A DNA stretch of 64,000 nt from an uncultured Bacteroidales bacterium. Lineage in GTDB: Bacteria; Bacteroidota; Bacteroidia; Bacteroidales; P3. The stretch lies in assembly GCA_900318275.1 (NCBI GenBank), contig ONJY01000006.1, forward strand, positions 1 through 64,000. The letters run 5' to 3'. Within the stretch, counting starts at the first letter, position 1, and every line of letters starts with the position of its first letter. Below the pieces are notes generated by a model. It saw nothing but the letters and a program-made list of their open reading frames with translations. It was not told the DNA's origin and did no database searches. Both the position numbers and the translations under genes were made by a program. Positions 18,971-28,187 of the stretch are shown here, piece by piece.

Positions 18971-20380
18971 ATGAAAAGGACAACAATACTCATCGCCATT
19001 GCGCTGACCATGGCTCTTGGTGCCTGCAACCGCAAGAACGCAGATTATCTACTGCCCGAACCAGCCCCAGGCTTTGTCACCCTGCAGGACGGCCACTTCG
19101 CCATCGACGGCGAACCGTGGTTCCCGCTCATGCTCAACTACAAGGCTTTCATCGTAGGCGACAGCGTGGCGCCGGCACCTTGGTATACGGGCAGCCTGCG
19201 CAACAACTTCGACACCATAGCCGCGTGGGGATTCAACGCCGTGCGCGTGTGTCTTGACGTGCTTGACGTGAATGGCGATACCGTAGCGATGTTCGCCGCC
19301 ACACGCCGCATGATACAGCAGGCTGACAGCGCAGGGCTCCGTGTGATGCTGCTCATAAAACCGCCTTTCGACAATCAGTGGCGCGACTACGCCATAGGCC
19401 TCATGCATCGCCTTGCCGACATGCCCGCCCTCTGGGCCTACGACCTCATGAACGAACCGCTCTACTTCGACCCTGAGCCCAACCGCCACAAAGAAGATGC
19501 CGTATCAATAGTGGCTGACTGGCACAAGCTGGTGCGCACACATGCGCCACACCAGCTCTTCACCGTGGCCACCGCCGAGCCCATCGAGGTCTTCGAGTGG
19601 GACCCGTCGTTGCTGCCTGTAGACTTCCTCGAGATACACACTTACCACCCTCTGCGTGTTCAGAGCGAAATGTGGTGGTACAGCCACTACACCGGCAAAC
19701 CATGGATGATTGGTGAGACAGGCTTACCCGCCGATAACAACAGCGTAAGCTACAGTGACCAAGTGCGCTTCATGCGCGAGACATACGACTACGCGCGCGA
19801 CCTCGGCGCCATCGGCTACGGCTGGTGGGAGTTCCAGAACTACCCCGACGGGGTGAACTTCGAGGCACAATACACGGGACTGCGCGACATCAACGGTCAG
19901 CGCAAACCCGCCGCCGCACTCGTGGCGCAGCTGGACAGCGAATACAAGGCTTCCACGCCGGAGTTCCCCTGCAACTACTACAATATGCTGGCCTACCGCA
20001 ACGTCGCCGTCACAGGCACAGTCACCGACCGCAAAGGGCATCCCATCGAAGGGGCCGTTGTGCGCGGGTGGAATGAATGGTGGGGCGTAGGCATGAACAC
20101 CTACACCGACGCTGACGGACGTTTCCGCTTGGTAAGCAACGACATCTGCGTCCACTTCGAGATAAGCGCACCTGGCTACAGCAAACAGAAGTTCGACCGC
20201 AGCCCCTCCTACCCTGCCGACCTGCAACTACCCGACCGCGAACGCGAATACCAGCAGATGCCTCTCACCGGATGGGGCCCGTCCGACGGGCGCATTCTGC
20301 CGCACGGCAGCGACGAACGATACGAGGCCCCCACAGCTGTGGAAGCCTCGATAGGTAATATCACTCTGATACGTCTGTAG
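18971..20380 (+). CDS. GH5-like glycoside hydrolase lipoprotein with C-terminal CarboxypepD_reg-like domain
   Basis: 469 residues. Lipoprotein signal ending in LGAC (Cys19). TIM-barrel region about 35-330: FPLMLNYKAF, FNAVRVCLDVLDVNGD, the acid/base Glu162 in YDLMNEP, HTYHP, and the candidate nucleophile Glu249 in MIGETGLP. About 335-415 is a beta-sandwich of the carboxypeptidase-regulatory type (VTGTVTDRKGHPIEGAVVRGW...TDADGRFRL). Clan GH-A glycosidase is the safe call; the substrate cannot be read from sequence. 4 bp after the membrane protein. Confidence 0.8.
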   Translation: MKRTTILIAIALTMALGACNRKNADYLLPEPAPGFVTLQDGHFAIDGEPWFPLMLNYKAFIVGDSVAPAPWYTGSLRNNFDTIAAWGFNAVRVCLDVLDVNGDTVAMFAATRRMIQQADSAGLRVMLLIKPPFDNQWRDYAIGLMHRLADMPALWAYDLMNEPLYFDPEPNRHKEDAVSIVADWHKLVRTHAPHQLFTVATAEPIEVFEWDPSLLPVDFLEIHTYHPLRVQSEMWWYSHYTGKPWMIGETGLPADNNSVSYSDQVRFMRETYDYARDLGAIGYGWWEFQNYPDGVNFEAQYTGLRDINGQRKPAAALVAQLDSEYKASTPEFPCNYYNMLAYRNVAVTGTVTDRKGHPIEGAVVRGWNEWWGVGMNTYTDADGRFRLVSNDICVHFEISAPGYSKQKFDRSPSYPADLQLPDREREYQQMPLTGWGPSDGRILPHGSDERYEAPTAVEASIGNITLIRL

Positions 20381-20385
20381 GCTGT

Positions 20386-21315
20386 CTACTCCCGCTCGCC
20401 GAAGGCAATCACCCTCATCTCGTACTGCTTGCGGTCTTTCTCGACCATCACGTCGAGGCAGAGACCGGTGAACAGCGACAGCAAAGCCGCCAACAGCAGG
20501 AACAGCGACACAAAGAGTGTGGGGAAGCGTAGCACAAGACCAGTCTGGAAATAGTCCACCAACACGGGTATCACCATCACAATACCGACTACTGCCAGCA
20601 GCACCGCCATCCAGCCGAAGAAGCGCATGGGGCGGTATTCCTTGAAGAGCGTCACGATGGTGCGCAACACCTTCATGCCGTCGCTGAAGGTATTGAGCTT
20701 CGACTCGCTGCCTTCTGGGCGGTCGCGGTAGTCGATAGGTATCTCCACCAGTCGGAAACGCTTGTCGAGGGCATGGATGGTCATCTCTGTCTCTATCTCA
20801 AACTGCCCGCTCATCACAGGGAAGAGTTTCACAAAGGGGCGGCTGAAAGCGCGATAGCCGGTCATGATGTCCTTCACCTCGGTGTGCCACAAGCGGCATA
20901 TCAGCCCTCTGACAAGCTTGTTGCCCATGTTGTGGAAGGGGCGCTTGTTCTCTGTGAAGTAGGTCGACGACAGACGGTCGCCGATGACCATGTCGGCCTG
21001 TTCTTCAAGCACGGCGGCCACCATCGCCGGTGCATGGTGTGCGGGGTAAGTGTCGTCACCGTCGGCCATGAGGTAGCAGTCGGCTTCCACCTCGCGGAAC
21101 ATGCGGCGTATCACATTGCCCTTGCCCTGCATGCGCTCGCGGCGCACTATGGCGCCAGCCTCAGCGGCCACCTCGGCGGTGCGGTCTGTCGAGTTGTTGT
21201 CATAGACGTATATGTCGGCCTCCGGCAACACGGCGCGGAAGTCACGCACCACCTTGCCGATGGTCATCTCCTCGTTATAGCACGGCAACAACACCGCTAC
21301 TTTGCTGTTCTTCAT
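20386..21315 (-). CDS. Family 2 glycosyltransferase with two C-terminal membrane helices
   Basis: 309 residues. GT-A fold: VAVLLPCYNEEMTIGKVV, YDNNSTDRT, the DxD motif in LMADGDDTYPA, and TGYRAFSRPF. Two membrane helices near the C terminus (about 230-250 and 265-290), the layout of DPM1/GtrB-like polyprenyl-phosphate sugar transferases. It would load a sugar on a lipid carrier that a GT-C enzyme then uses. A polytopic GT-C-like protein is its direct upstream neighbour with a 4-bp overlap (ATGA), which supports that pairing. Confidence 0.87.
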   Translation of the reverse strand: MKNSKVAVLLPCYNEEMTIGKVVRDFRAVLPEADIYVYDNNSTDRTAEVAAEAGAIVRRERMQGKGNVIRRMFREVEADCYLMADGDDTYPAHHAPAMVAAVLEEQADMVIGDRLSSTYFTENKRPFHNMGNKLVRGLICRLWHTEVKDIMTGYRAFSRPFVKLFPVMSGQFEIETEMTIHALDKRFRLVEIPIDYRDRPEGSESKLNTFSDGMKVLRTIVTLFKEYRPMRFFGWMAVLLAVVGIVMVIPVLVDYFQTGLVLRFPTLFVSLFLLLAALLSLFTGLCLDVMVEKDRKQYEMRVIAFGERE

Positions 21316-22523
21316 CTTTTCCTGTATAATCTTAGTTTGTTCCAGTCAACCATCTGCGCCAGCGCCAGCAGCATGGCGGACACTGTGGCGGCTTGCGCAC
21401 GGAAGGTGAACCAGTTGTGCCAGTATGAGTGGTTGGCGGCAAACAGATACCACACCCACGGCAACGCCGCTATCGGCAATATCTGCAAAGCCTTGCGCCA
21501 GCCTTTGGCATTGAAGCGCACCAGCGCCAACACCACCAGCAACGCCAGCAGCGGCGCTATGTACTTCCACGGCAGCAGCTCAATGTTGTTCGTCAGCGCA
21601 TCCCACCGCGTGAAGTCCTCAAGCCCCGAAGTACGCCCCAAGGTGTTCTCGATACCGTCAACGATTACATTCTCGGCGGTGAACACGGTGGCTATCACCC
21701 ACTTCGTCACCCACGTGCCGCCATATCCTACAGCCCACAGCAGCGCCGTACGACAGGTGTTCCACCATCCACGCCACACTTTCTCTTCGGTACTCATGGC
21801 TGCCTGCACCACGAGCAGCGCACCGAGTGTGAGCAGCGGCGCCGTGAGCAAGTCAAAGTAGCAGGTCAGCGACCCCACCACAAAGGCCGTCATCATGGCG
21901 TTGCAGCCACGCGACACAGCAATCATGCCCGCCAATGCTATTATCAGCACCGGCGCGAACTGCATGGAGAACTGCATGACAAAGGCATAGCACACCGCCA
22001 GGCCGAACATCACGGCCACCGACGTCTGCCATCCCTGGCGTCTCCACAGCGACACACCGCACCACAGCATCAGCAGCGTGCTGACGATATACAGCAGCAA
22101 CCTTATGTCCACGTAGTCATAGAACACCAGCAGATATCGCGTGAGGAAAGTGTTGCCATGCCAGTAGCGCGCATAGTGGCGTATCTGCATCTCCTGTCCG
22201 TCAACACCGGCGCGCAGCACCTCGTAGGGCAGCATCGGCGCCCACCAGCGCGGCACCGATAGAACTCCTGTACGGAAACCCTCAATGCGCATAACGTATG
22301 CCTGGTTGAGGATGATGGCGTCGGTGAAGTTGTCCATGCGCGTCTGCATCAGGCACGGCAACACGGCACGCGGCTGGTCCGAATCCATGTCTCCCTTGTC
22401 CAAAGTCTCACGCACATGCCGCTGCACAGCCTTCTCGGGCGTCAGCCAGGCCCCGGCCCCGAAGAGCAGGTAACCCGCCATCAATGCCGCAAACACTATT
22501 AGGTACTTATACAATGGCTTCAT
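21312..22523 (-). CDS. Polytopic membrane protein, probable GT-C-type partner
   Basis: 403 residues, about 9-10 membrane helices. N-terminal helix followed by a long extracytoplasmic loop (about 30-120, WLTPEKAVQRHVRETL...QIRHYARYWHGN), typical of GT-C-like proteins. WHNWFTFRAQAATVSAM near the end is a membrane-proximal motif. No known family is recognised with certainty. Translation is coupled to the GT2 gene. It sits 3 bp after the GreA-like gene. Confidence 0.6.
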   Translation of the reverse strand: MKPLYKYLIVFAALMAGYLLFGAGAWLTPEKAVQRHVRETLDKGDMDSDQPRAVLPCLMQTRMDNFTDAIILNQAYVMRIEGFRTGVLSVPRWWAPMLPYEVLRAGVDGQEMQIRHYARYWHGNTFLTRYLLVFYDYVDIRLLLYIVSTLLMLWCGVSLWRRQGWQTSVAVMFGLAVCYAFVMQFSMQFAPVLIIALAGMIAVSRGCNAMMTAFVVGSLTCYFDLLTAPLLTLGALLVVQAAMSTEEKVWRGWWNTCRTALLWAVGYGGTWVTKWVIATVFTAENVIVDGIENTLGRTSGLEDFTRWDALTNNIELLPWKYIAPLLALLVVLALVRFNAKGWRKALQILPIAALPWVWYLFAANHSYWHNWFTFRAQAATVSAMLLALAQMVDWNKLRLYRKR

Positions 22524-22526
22524 GTG

Positions 22527-22979
22527 TCAGAATATCTCTTTTATGGTTTGCCGCTGACCGTTGAAGACTATCTCGTCGCCCACATGCTTGCCCTTCAGGG
22601 CAGCGTAGATGGGCGTCTGGGCGCTGATGGCGAAATACACCTGGTTGCCCACCATGAACTTGCCGGCACCAATGCTCAGCAGGAAGTTCTGTCGGTCGGT
22701 AACCACACAGGCCCCGTGCTCCACGCTGTCGAAGGGCGGCAGCTTCAGCAGGTCCTGCAGGTAGCGCACTCCCGTCTGGGCGTTGCTGTACTGCCGGGCG
22801 TACATGTCGCGGCTGCGCATCATCTTGGTGCGGTACGAGTCATAGCGATCCACATTGGCACCGTAGTCGTTGCTCTGCTGCTGCGCCGAGTCCATCTCCT
22901 GCTTGGCTATAGTAGCAATATGCTCCTGCTGTTCAATGCAGGAGCATATCACTTGTTGACGTTTTTCTTCGCGTGTCAT
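22527..22979 (-). CDS. GreA/GreB-like protein
   Basis: 150 residues: N-terminal helical hairpin/coiled coil (about 1-75; EQQEHIATIAKQEMDSAQQQSNDYG...YRTKMMRSRDMY) and a C-terminal FKBP-like GreA/B domain (about 85-150; VVTDRQNFLLSIGAGKF...AQTPIYAALKGKHVGDEIVFNGQRQTIKEIF). Gre factors rescue backtracked RNA polymerase. The acidic pair at the coiled-coil tip that is needed for cleavage in true GreA is not obvious, so this may be a Gre-like regulator instead. 2 bp after the aminotransferase stop. Confidence 0.75.
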   Translation of the reverse strand: MTREEKRQQVICSCIEQQEHIATIAKQEMDSAQQQSNDYGANVDRYDSYRTKMMRSRDMYARQYSNAQTGVRYLQDLLKLPPFDSVEHGACVVTDRQNFLLSIGAGKFMVGNQVYFAISAQTPIYAALKGKHVGDEIVFNGQRQTIKEIF

Positions 22980-22981
22980 GC

Positions 22982-24532
22982 CTACTTCTTGGCTACGGCT
23001 TTCTTGGCCACAGCCTTCTTGGCGGGCGCAGCCTTCTTCACCTCAGCCTTCTTGGCGGGGGCGGCTTTCTTAGCCACAGCCTTCTTGGCAGGGGCGGCTT
23101 TCATTGCCACAGCCTTCTTGGCAGGGGCGGCTTTCTTCACCTCAGCCTTCTTGGCGGGGGCGGCTTTCTTAGCCACAGCCTTCTTGGCGGGAGCGGCTTT
23201 CTTCACCTCGGCCTTCTTGGCGGGAGCGGCTTTCTTCACCTCGGCTTTCTTGGCGGGGGCGGCTTTCTTCACCTCGGCTTTCTTGGCAGGAGCGGCCTTC
23301 TTGGCGGCGACTTTCTTGCCACCCTGGGCTTTGACCTTCAGCCTGCCGGGATATACCTTAAGGGCCTCCTCAAGGCACTTGATGGCGGCGCGCAGGTCCT
23401 CCTTGCAGAGGCAGTAGGTGATGCGCACCTGGTGACGACCCTTCTCGGGGTTGCTGTAGAAGCCCGTGGCGGGGGCCAGCATGACGGTGGCACCGTTGTA
23501 GCTGAAGTCCGTCAGCAGCCACTGGCAGAACTTGTCGCTGTCGTCGATAGGCAGCTCGCAGACGGTGTAGAAGGCACCCTTGGGGTTCGGGCAGAAGCAG
23601 CCGGGGATCTTGTTGATGCCCTCGACGATGACGTTGCGGCGGCTCACATACTCCTTCATGACGTCGTCAAAGTACTTCTGCGGCGTGTCAATGGCGGCCT
23701 CGGCGAAAATCTGGCCGAACGACGGTGGCGACAGACGGGCCTGGGCCAGACGCATCATGGTGCTGAAGAGCTCGCTGTTGCGCGTGATGACGCATCCCAC
23801 ACGGGCACCGCAGGCGCTGTAGCGCTTCGACACCGAGTCGAACAGCACGACATTGTTCTCGCAGCCCGGCAGGTTGAGCACCGAGAAGTGCTTCTCGCCG
23901 TCGTAGCAGAACTCGCGGTACACCTCGTCGGCAAAGAGGTACAGATCGTACTTCTTGCAGAGTGCGCCGACAGCATAGAGGTCTTTCTCGCTGTACAGGT
24001 AGCCCGTCGGGTTGTTGGGGTTGCATATCATGATGGCACGCGTGTAGGGCGTGATGTATTTCTCAAAGTCGTCCACCAACGGCAGGGCGAAACCGCTCTT
24101 GATGTCGCTCGGCACGGTGACGATCTTGGCGTCGCAGAGCTTGGCGAAGGTGTTGTAGTTGGTGTAGTAGGGCTCGGGGATGATGATCTCGTCGCCGGGG
24201 TTGAGGCAGCAGGTGAAAGCCATCTGCAGAGCCTCGCTGCCGCCGGTGGTCACCAATATGCGCTCGGGCGTGATGTCGATGCCGTTCTTCTTGTAGTATT
24301 GGCACAGCTTCTCGCGGTAGCTCTGTATACCGGCGCTGGGGCTGTAGGCCAGCACGTCGATCTTGGTGTTCGCCAGCTTCTTCAGGGCAGCCTTCGGGGT
24401 CTCGATGTCGGGCTGGCCGATGTTCAGGTGGTACACGTGTATGCCGTGGGCCTTGGTGGCGTCGGCGAAAGGTACGAGTTTGCGTATTGCCGACTGCGGC
24501 AACTCAAGTCCTTTATGCGAAATGTGAGGCAT
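22982..24532 (-). CDS. Aspartate-type aminotransferase with histone H1-like Lys/Ala/Pro tail
   Basis: 516 residues. Residues 1-397 are a complete class I/II PLP aminotransferase: GQPDIETP, AYSPSAGIQSYREKL (substrate loop), TTGGSEALQ (phosphate cup), CNPNNPTGYLY, FADEVYREF, and the PLP lysine Lys236 in SVSKRYSACGAR, ending at ALKVYPGR where relatives normally stop. The frame then runs on for about 119 residues: a short linker and nine 11-residue units of the type KKAAPAKKAEV or KKAAPAKKAVA (33-bp repeats, about 23302-23006). The tail looks like bacterial H1-like proteins. No stop or start separates the two parts. 37 bp after DUF1573. Confidence 0.9.
   Translation of the reverse strand: MPHISHKGLELPQSAIRKLVPFADATKAHGIHVYHLNIGQPDIETPKAALKKLANTKIDVLAYSPSAGIQSYREKLCQYYKKNGIDITPERILVTTGGSEALQMAFTCCLNPGDEIIIPEPYYTNYNTFAKLCDAKIVTVPSDIKSGFALPLVDDFEKYITPYTRAIMICNPNNPTGYLYSEKDLYAVGALCKKYDLYLFADEVYREFCYDGEKHFSVLNLPGCENNVVLFDSVSKRYSACGARVGCVITRNSELFSTMMRLAQARLSPPSFGQIFAEAAIDTPQKYFDDVMKEYVSRRNVIVEGINKIPGCFCPNPKGAFYTVCELPIDDSDKFCQWLLTDFSYNGATVMLAPATGFYSNPEKGRHQVRITYCLCKEDLRAAIKCLEEALKVYPGRLKVKAQGGKKVAAKKAAPAKKAEVKKAAPAKKAEVKKAAPAKKAEVKKAAPAKKAVAKKAAPAKKAEVKKAAPAKKAVAMKAAPAKKAVAKKAAPAKKAEVKKAAPAKKAVAKKAVAKK
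22985..23302 (-). repeat. 33-bp tandem repeats coding the H1-like tail
   Basis: Nine consecutive 33-bp units, each coding one 11-residue Lys/Ala/Pro unit, with variants EV or VA at the last two residues and one K-to-M change. Followed by a short KKAVAKK end. Copy number could vary without shifting the frame. Confidence 0.9.
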
Positions 24533-24569
24533 TGTTTTCCGGTGTTAAGTTAATGCTTCTGTGTTTGTC

Positions 24570-25109
24570 TTATTTCTTTTTCTCAAGCTTAGAGGGCTCC
24601 AGGCGCTGAATCTCTTTCTCCTTGGCGGGGGCTGGGGCGGCCTTCAGTTCCTTGGCCTGCGGGGCGGGTTTCAGTTCCTTGGCCTGAGGGGCAGCCTGAG
24701 GGGCAGCATCCTGCTTCACATTGCCCTTGATGCGCAGCACCACACGCGGGTTGTCGACAGCGTTGCTGGTGACGGTGACGGTCTTCGAGAAGCCACCCAC
24801 GTTGTTGGTGTTGTAGTGCACGTCGATGACACCGCTCTCACCCGGCATGACGGGCTTCTGCGTGTACTTGGGCGTGGTACAGCCGCACGAGGCCTTCACG
24901 TTCTGGAGGATAAGGGGCTCGTTGCCGTCGTTCCAGAAGACGAACTGGCAGTCGCCGTTGCCACCCTTCTGGATGGTGCCGTACTGGTGCTCCATCTGCT
25001 CGAAACGGATTTTGGCGCCGTTGGTGGGCACCTCTTTCTTTTCAACTTCCTGCGCGCTCACGCCAAAAGCCAGCGTGGCAAACAGGCAAATCAATGCAAA
25101 CTTTTTCAT
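24570..25109 (-). CDS. DUF1573 domain protein (secreted)
   Basis: 179 residues. Signal peptide 1-19 (MKKFALICLFATLAFGVSA). DUF1573 Ig-like domain about 30-130 with the hallmark ASCGCTTPKYTQKPVMPGESGVIDVHYN and KTVTVTSNA. C-terminal Ala/Pro/Lys-rich tail (about 135-179; repeated QAKELKPAP). DUF1573 proteins are common periplasmic proteins in this phylum with no settled function. First gene of a five-gene operon. Confidence 0.9.
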   Translation of the reverse strand: MKKFALICLFATLAFGVSAQEVEKKEVPTNGAKIRFEQMEHQYGTIQKGGNGDCQFVFWNDGNEPLILQNVKASCGCTTPKYTQKPVMPGESGVIDVHYNTNNVGGFSKTVTVTSNAVDNPRVVLRIKGNVKQDAAPQAAPQAKELKPAPQAKELKAAPAPAKEKEIQRLEPSKLEKKK

Positions 25110-25197
25110 GTTATTAGGTTTTTAATGTTTATATTTCAATTACTTAGGTCTCATTTTATATTTCTCACCCTCCACTTTCCACTTTTCATTCGGCTTG

Positions 25198-25227
25198 CAA
25201 AATTACTAAATTTTTAGTACATGCAAA
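25198..25227 (-). promoter_or_regulatory. Bacteroidetes promoter for the DUF1573-aminotransferase operon
   Basis: On the minus strand: TTTG (25227-25224), 18-base spacer, TAATTTTG (25205-25198). Leader to 25109 about 83 nt, containing a doubled heptamer TCCACTT (25171-25184, plus-strand reading). Confidence 0.7.
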
Positions 25228-25342
25228 TATTTTTTTCTTGCATTTCCCACTCAATAATCATTCGCCAATTCGCAAACCACTTGCAAACCACCGCGTTACA
25301 TACCAGAAGCACCTCAAAGTCCTTGCTGTGACGGAGTAGTGG

Positions 25343-26140
25343 TTACGAGCGGGGCAGGAAACGCACCTCAGATGGAGCTATGAGGCCGAGGGCGAAGGCT
25401 TTGGCCACGCGGGCGGCACTCTTGTTGACGATGTCGAGGCGGCGCGAGAGGTCTTTCTGACGCTCCTGGATGGCCTTGTCGGTCTCGCCGAGGCGGTCGG
25501 ATATCTCCGCAGCCGTGCAGCCTGCGGCCTCGAGGAGCAGCAGCTGGCACTCCTTGTCGGTGAGCCCGAAGTCGGGGTCATGGTCGGCCACGAGGGTGAA
25601 ATAGCTCTCGGCGGCTTCCTTGAGGGTGAGCATGACGGGGTAGTTGAAGTAGAAGCGCTCGCCGCGCTCCAGACAGGCTATGGCCCTCAGTATGTTCTCT
25701 ATCGAGAAGCCACCGGCGGCGTTCTTGCTCACGAAGGCCGAGGCGCCGAAGGTGAGGGCTTCCATGACCACGCGTCCCACATCGTGCAGCCGCCGCTCGC
25801 GGTCGTCTGCACCAGGTTCGGGGGCGTCGAAGCGGCCGGAGAAGATGATCATCTTGATGCCGGGATAGCGCTCGTGCACACGGCGCACTATCATCAGGCC
25901 TCCCGTGGGTTCGCCGCTGAACTCCATGTCCACCAGCAGGTAGTCGGGGGCTTCGGTGCTGCCGAGGGCTGCCATCAACGCGGGGCCGTCGGCGAAGGTC
26001 TCCACCATCTCCACACGGCTGACGACGCTGGCGTCCAGGTCACCCGTCTCCACGTTCGCGGCGCGACTGTTCATCTCCATCTTGACGACCTTGCGTATCA
26101 GCGGCTCGTCGTCGACCATCATCACACGTATTTTCTTCAT
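25343..26140 (-). CDS. Response regulator with C-terminal LuxR-like HTH
   Basis: 265 residues. Receiver domain: acidic pair Asp10/Asp11, phospho-acceptor Asp71 (LLVDMEF), Ser101 (IIFSG) and Lys139 (FVSKN). Insertions around 30-42 and 104-118 make it longer than usual. C-terminal HTH about 190-250 (LTDKECQLLLLEAAGCTAAEISDRLGET). Pairs with the sensor kinase 51 bp upstream in the same direction. Targets unknown. Confidence 0.88.
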   Translation of the reverse strand: MKKIRVMMVDDEPLIRKVVKMEMNSRAANVETGDLDASVVSRVEMVETFADGPALMAALGSTEAPDYLLVDMEFSGEPTGGLMIVRRVHERYPGIKMIIFSGRFDAPEPGADDRERRLHDVGRVVMEALTFGASAFVSKNAAGGFSIENILRAIACLERGERFYFNYPVMLTLKEAAESYFTLVADHDPDFGLTDKECQLLLLEAAGCTAAEISDRLGETDKAIQERQKDLSRRLDIVNKSAARVAKAFALGLIAPSEVRFLPRS

Positions 26141-26191
26141 TGTATTAGTGTTTAAATTCTTTGCATTTCCCTTATCTCCTCCAATCTTCTA

Positions 26192-28183
26192 CTATCGCCC
26201 ATTATCTCCATCCACCAACACCACATGCATCGTTGTGCCCTTGCCGGGAGTGCTCTCGGCCCAGATGCGGCAGCCGCGGCGTGTGAGGTCGTCGTGTTTC
26301 TTGATGATGTAGCGGCAGAGTATGAGGCCGAAGCCGTGCTCGCTGCCTTCGGGCAGGGTGCGGTCGGCACGGAAGAGGCTCTCCACCTGCGCGGCGTCCA
26401 TGCCGCTGCCGGTGTCGCGCACCGTGATGTCCACCATGCCGTCGCCTGTAGCGGTGGCGTCGACGGTGATACTGCCTGCGGTGGTGTGTTTGAGGGCGTT
26501 GCCCACGATGTTGCGCAGCATGATGACCACCAGCAGGCGGTCGGCATAGAGCCGCAGCGTCGTAGGCTCGAAGCGTAGGTCGACGTCGGCATGTGGTCGC
26601 GTCACCTGTGCGCGCACCTCTTCGAAGGCTTCCTGCAGGGCGAAGCGCGAGGCGTGGAAGGCCATACCGCCGGGGATGGAGAGGCGCGTCCAGTTCTTGA
26701 TGTTGTCGAAGGTGCGCAGCAGCTGTTCTAGCACCTCGTCGCGCACCTCGGGGGTGAGGGCCGGGTTGCGGAGGTAGCCCATGAAGGGGCTCACGTCGTG
26801 GCGCAGCACGCTGAGGGTTGTCTCTACGTTGGCTATGCGCTCCACGTCGCGCCGCTTGGCGGCTTCAAGTTGCTGCTTCTCGCGCCGCAGACGGCGTGAG
26901 CTGAACCAGAGGAGCACCGTGAGACCCAGCAGCACGGCGGCCATCACGCCGAAGAGTATAACGGTCTTGGTGAGCCAGCTGCTGCGGCGCGTGGCGGCGG
27001 CGAGGCTCTGCTGCAGGGCGAAGTCCTCGTGTTCGTTGCGACTGATGTAGGTATGCAGGTCGGTGTGGCGAAGGTACCACCGCAGGGCCTCGTCGGGTGT
27101 CGACGCCATGCGGCTGCGCAGCAGCACGTCGAAGAGGCCCAGTTCCATCTTGGGGGCTTTGAAGGGGCTCCATCGTGCGGGGTCGTTCGTGGCGGCTGTG
27201 GCACGGTGCTGCTTCGTCCAGTCGAGCCATTCGCGCAGCACGCTGTGTGCTTTGGCGGTGTCGCCGATGAGCAGCGCATAGCGTGCCGTCGAGGTGGTGC
27301 CGCCGAGCATCTGGTAGGGGTCGCCATAGTCGAAGAAGGCGCAGCGCGCGGTGTCGTAGAGGGCCAGCACGCTGTCGGGCGACGCGGTGCCGGGTATGCT
27401 CTTGAGGGCCGAGGCGGCCATCTGCACGGTATTGGCGTAGTGGTAGGTGCAGAAAGCCGACGGCATACTGAGTATCTTGATGTTGCGGTCGCAGTACTCG
27501 AGGGCGCGCTTGCTCTCACCGGCGCTCTGCAGGCCGTAGGCGAGGGCGTAGTTGAGGGCCATATCCTGCGCGTAGTCGACCTTGAGGTCGGGGAGCGCGG
27601 CTTCCACCTCGCCGATGAGGGTGCGTACGTCGCCCTCCTGGCCGTTGCGGTAGTGGAAGTTGAGGACGAGCATGGTGATGTAGTACTCGGAGCGGGCATA
27701 GCTGCCGAGGAGGCCGAGGTCCTTGCGCTCGAGGATGCCGCTGCGTCCCACGTCGTAGAGCAGCTGGTAGGAGTCGGCAATCTGGCAGTTGCGCTGCAGC
27801 AGACGGGCGCGGAGCAGCTGCGAGATGACCCATTCGATGTCGCCGTTGTGCATGGAGGGCAGGCGCTTGGCGCGCAGCTTGTCGACCTGGTCGAGCTGCT
27901 TGCGGGCGCTCTCGGCGTCGGACATCTGGTAGTAGGCGAAGGCCATAGTGTTGCGGGCGCGCAGCACACCGTCGGCATAGTCGGGCAACGAGTCGGCGAT
28001 GAACTTGAGGGCCTTGCGCGAGAGGGCCAGACAAGTGTCGGGGTCGCGGTAGCGGTTGACGAAAGCCTCCTTGTTGAGGCCGTCGGCGCGTGCCCTCAGC
28101 AGGGGGTCGGCCTGGGGCTCCCGGCCGCATCCGGCGAGCAGCGAAAACAGCGCTGCGAGGAGTAGGAATACTGTTTTTTTCAC
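26192..28183 (-). CDS. Lipoprotein sensor histidine kinase with TPR-like periplasmic domain
   Basis: 663 residues from the GTG at 28183, chosen because it gives a lipoprotein signal (VKKTVFLLLAALFSLLAGC). Periplasmic helical repeat domain about 20-385, then a membrane helix about 393-415 (VILFGVMAAVLLGLTVLLW), a coiled coil, and a kinase core: His462 in LRHDVSPFMGYL, N box RNIVGNALKHT, G1 DTGSGM, G2 HGFGLILC. The H box reads HDVSP, not the common HELRTP. Together with the downstream regulator it forms a two-component system. The -7 promoter element lies only 5-12 bases before the GTG, which suggests a leaderless message. Confidence 0.88.
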   Translation of the reverse strand: MKKTVFLLLAALFSLLAGCGREPQADPLLRARADGLNKEAFVNRYRDPDTCLALSRKALKFIADSLPDYADGVLRARNTMAFAYYQMSDAESARKQLDQVDKLRAKRLPSMHNGDIEWVISQLLRARLLQRNCQIADSYQLLYDVGRSGILERKDLGLLGSYARSEYYITMLVLNFHYRNGQEGDVRTLIGEVEAALPDLKVDYAQDMALNYALAYGLQSAGESKRALEYCDRNIKILSMPSAFCTYHYANTVQMAASALKSIPGTASPDSVLALYDTARCAFFDYGDPYQMLGGTTSTARYALLIGDTAKAHSVLREWLDWTKQHRATAATNDPARWSPFKAPKMELGLFDVLLRSRMASTPDEALRWYLRHTDLHTYISRNEHEDFALQQSLAAATRRSSWLTKTVILFGVMAAVLLGLTVLLWFSSRRLRREKQQLEAAKRRDVERIANVETTLSVLRHDVSPFMGYLRNPALTPEVRDEVLEQLLRTFDNIKNWTRLSIPGGMAFHASRFALQEAFEEVRAQVTRPHADVDLRFEPTTLRLYADRLLVVIMLRNIVGNALKHTTAGSITVDATATGDGMVDITVRDTGSGMDAAQVESLFRADRTLPEGSEHGFGLILCRYIIKKHDDLTRRGCRIWAESTPGKGTTMHVVLVDGDNGR

Positions 28184-28187
28184 GGTG

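Noticed and set aside
22985..23302. CRISPR-like array
   Set aside because: The 33-bp repeats are contiguous with no spacers and code for protein; no cas genes are present. No CRISPR elsewhere in the window.
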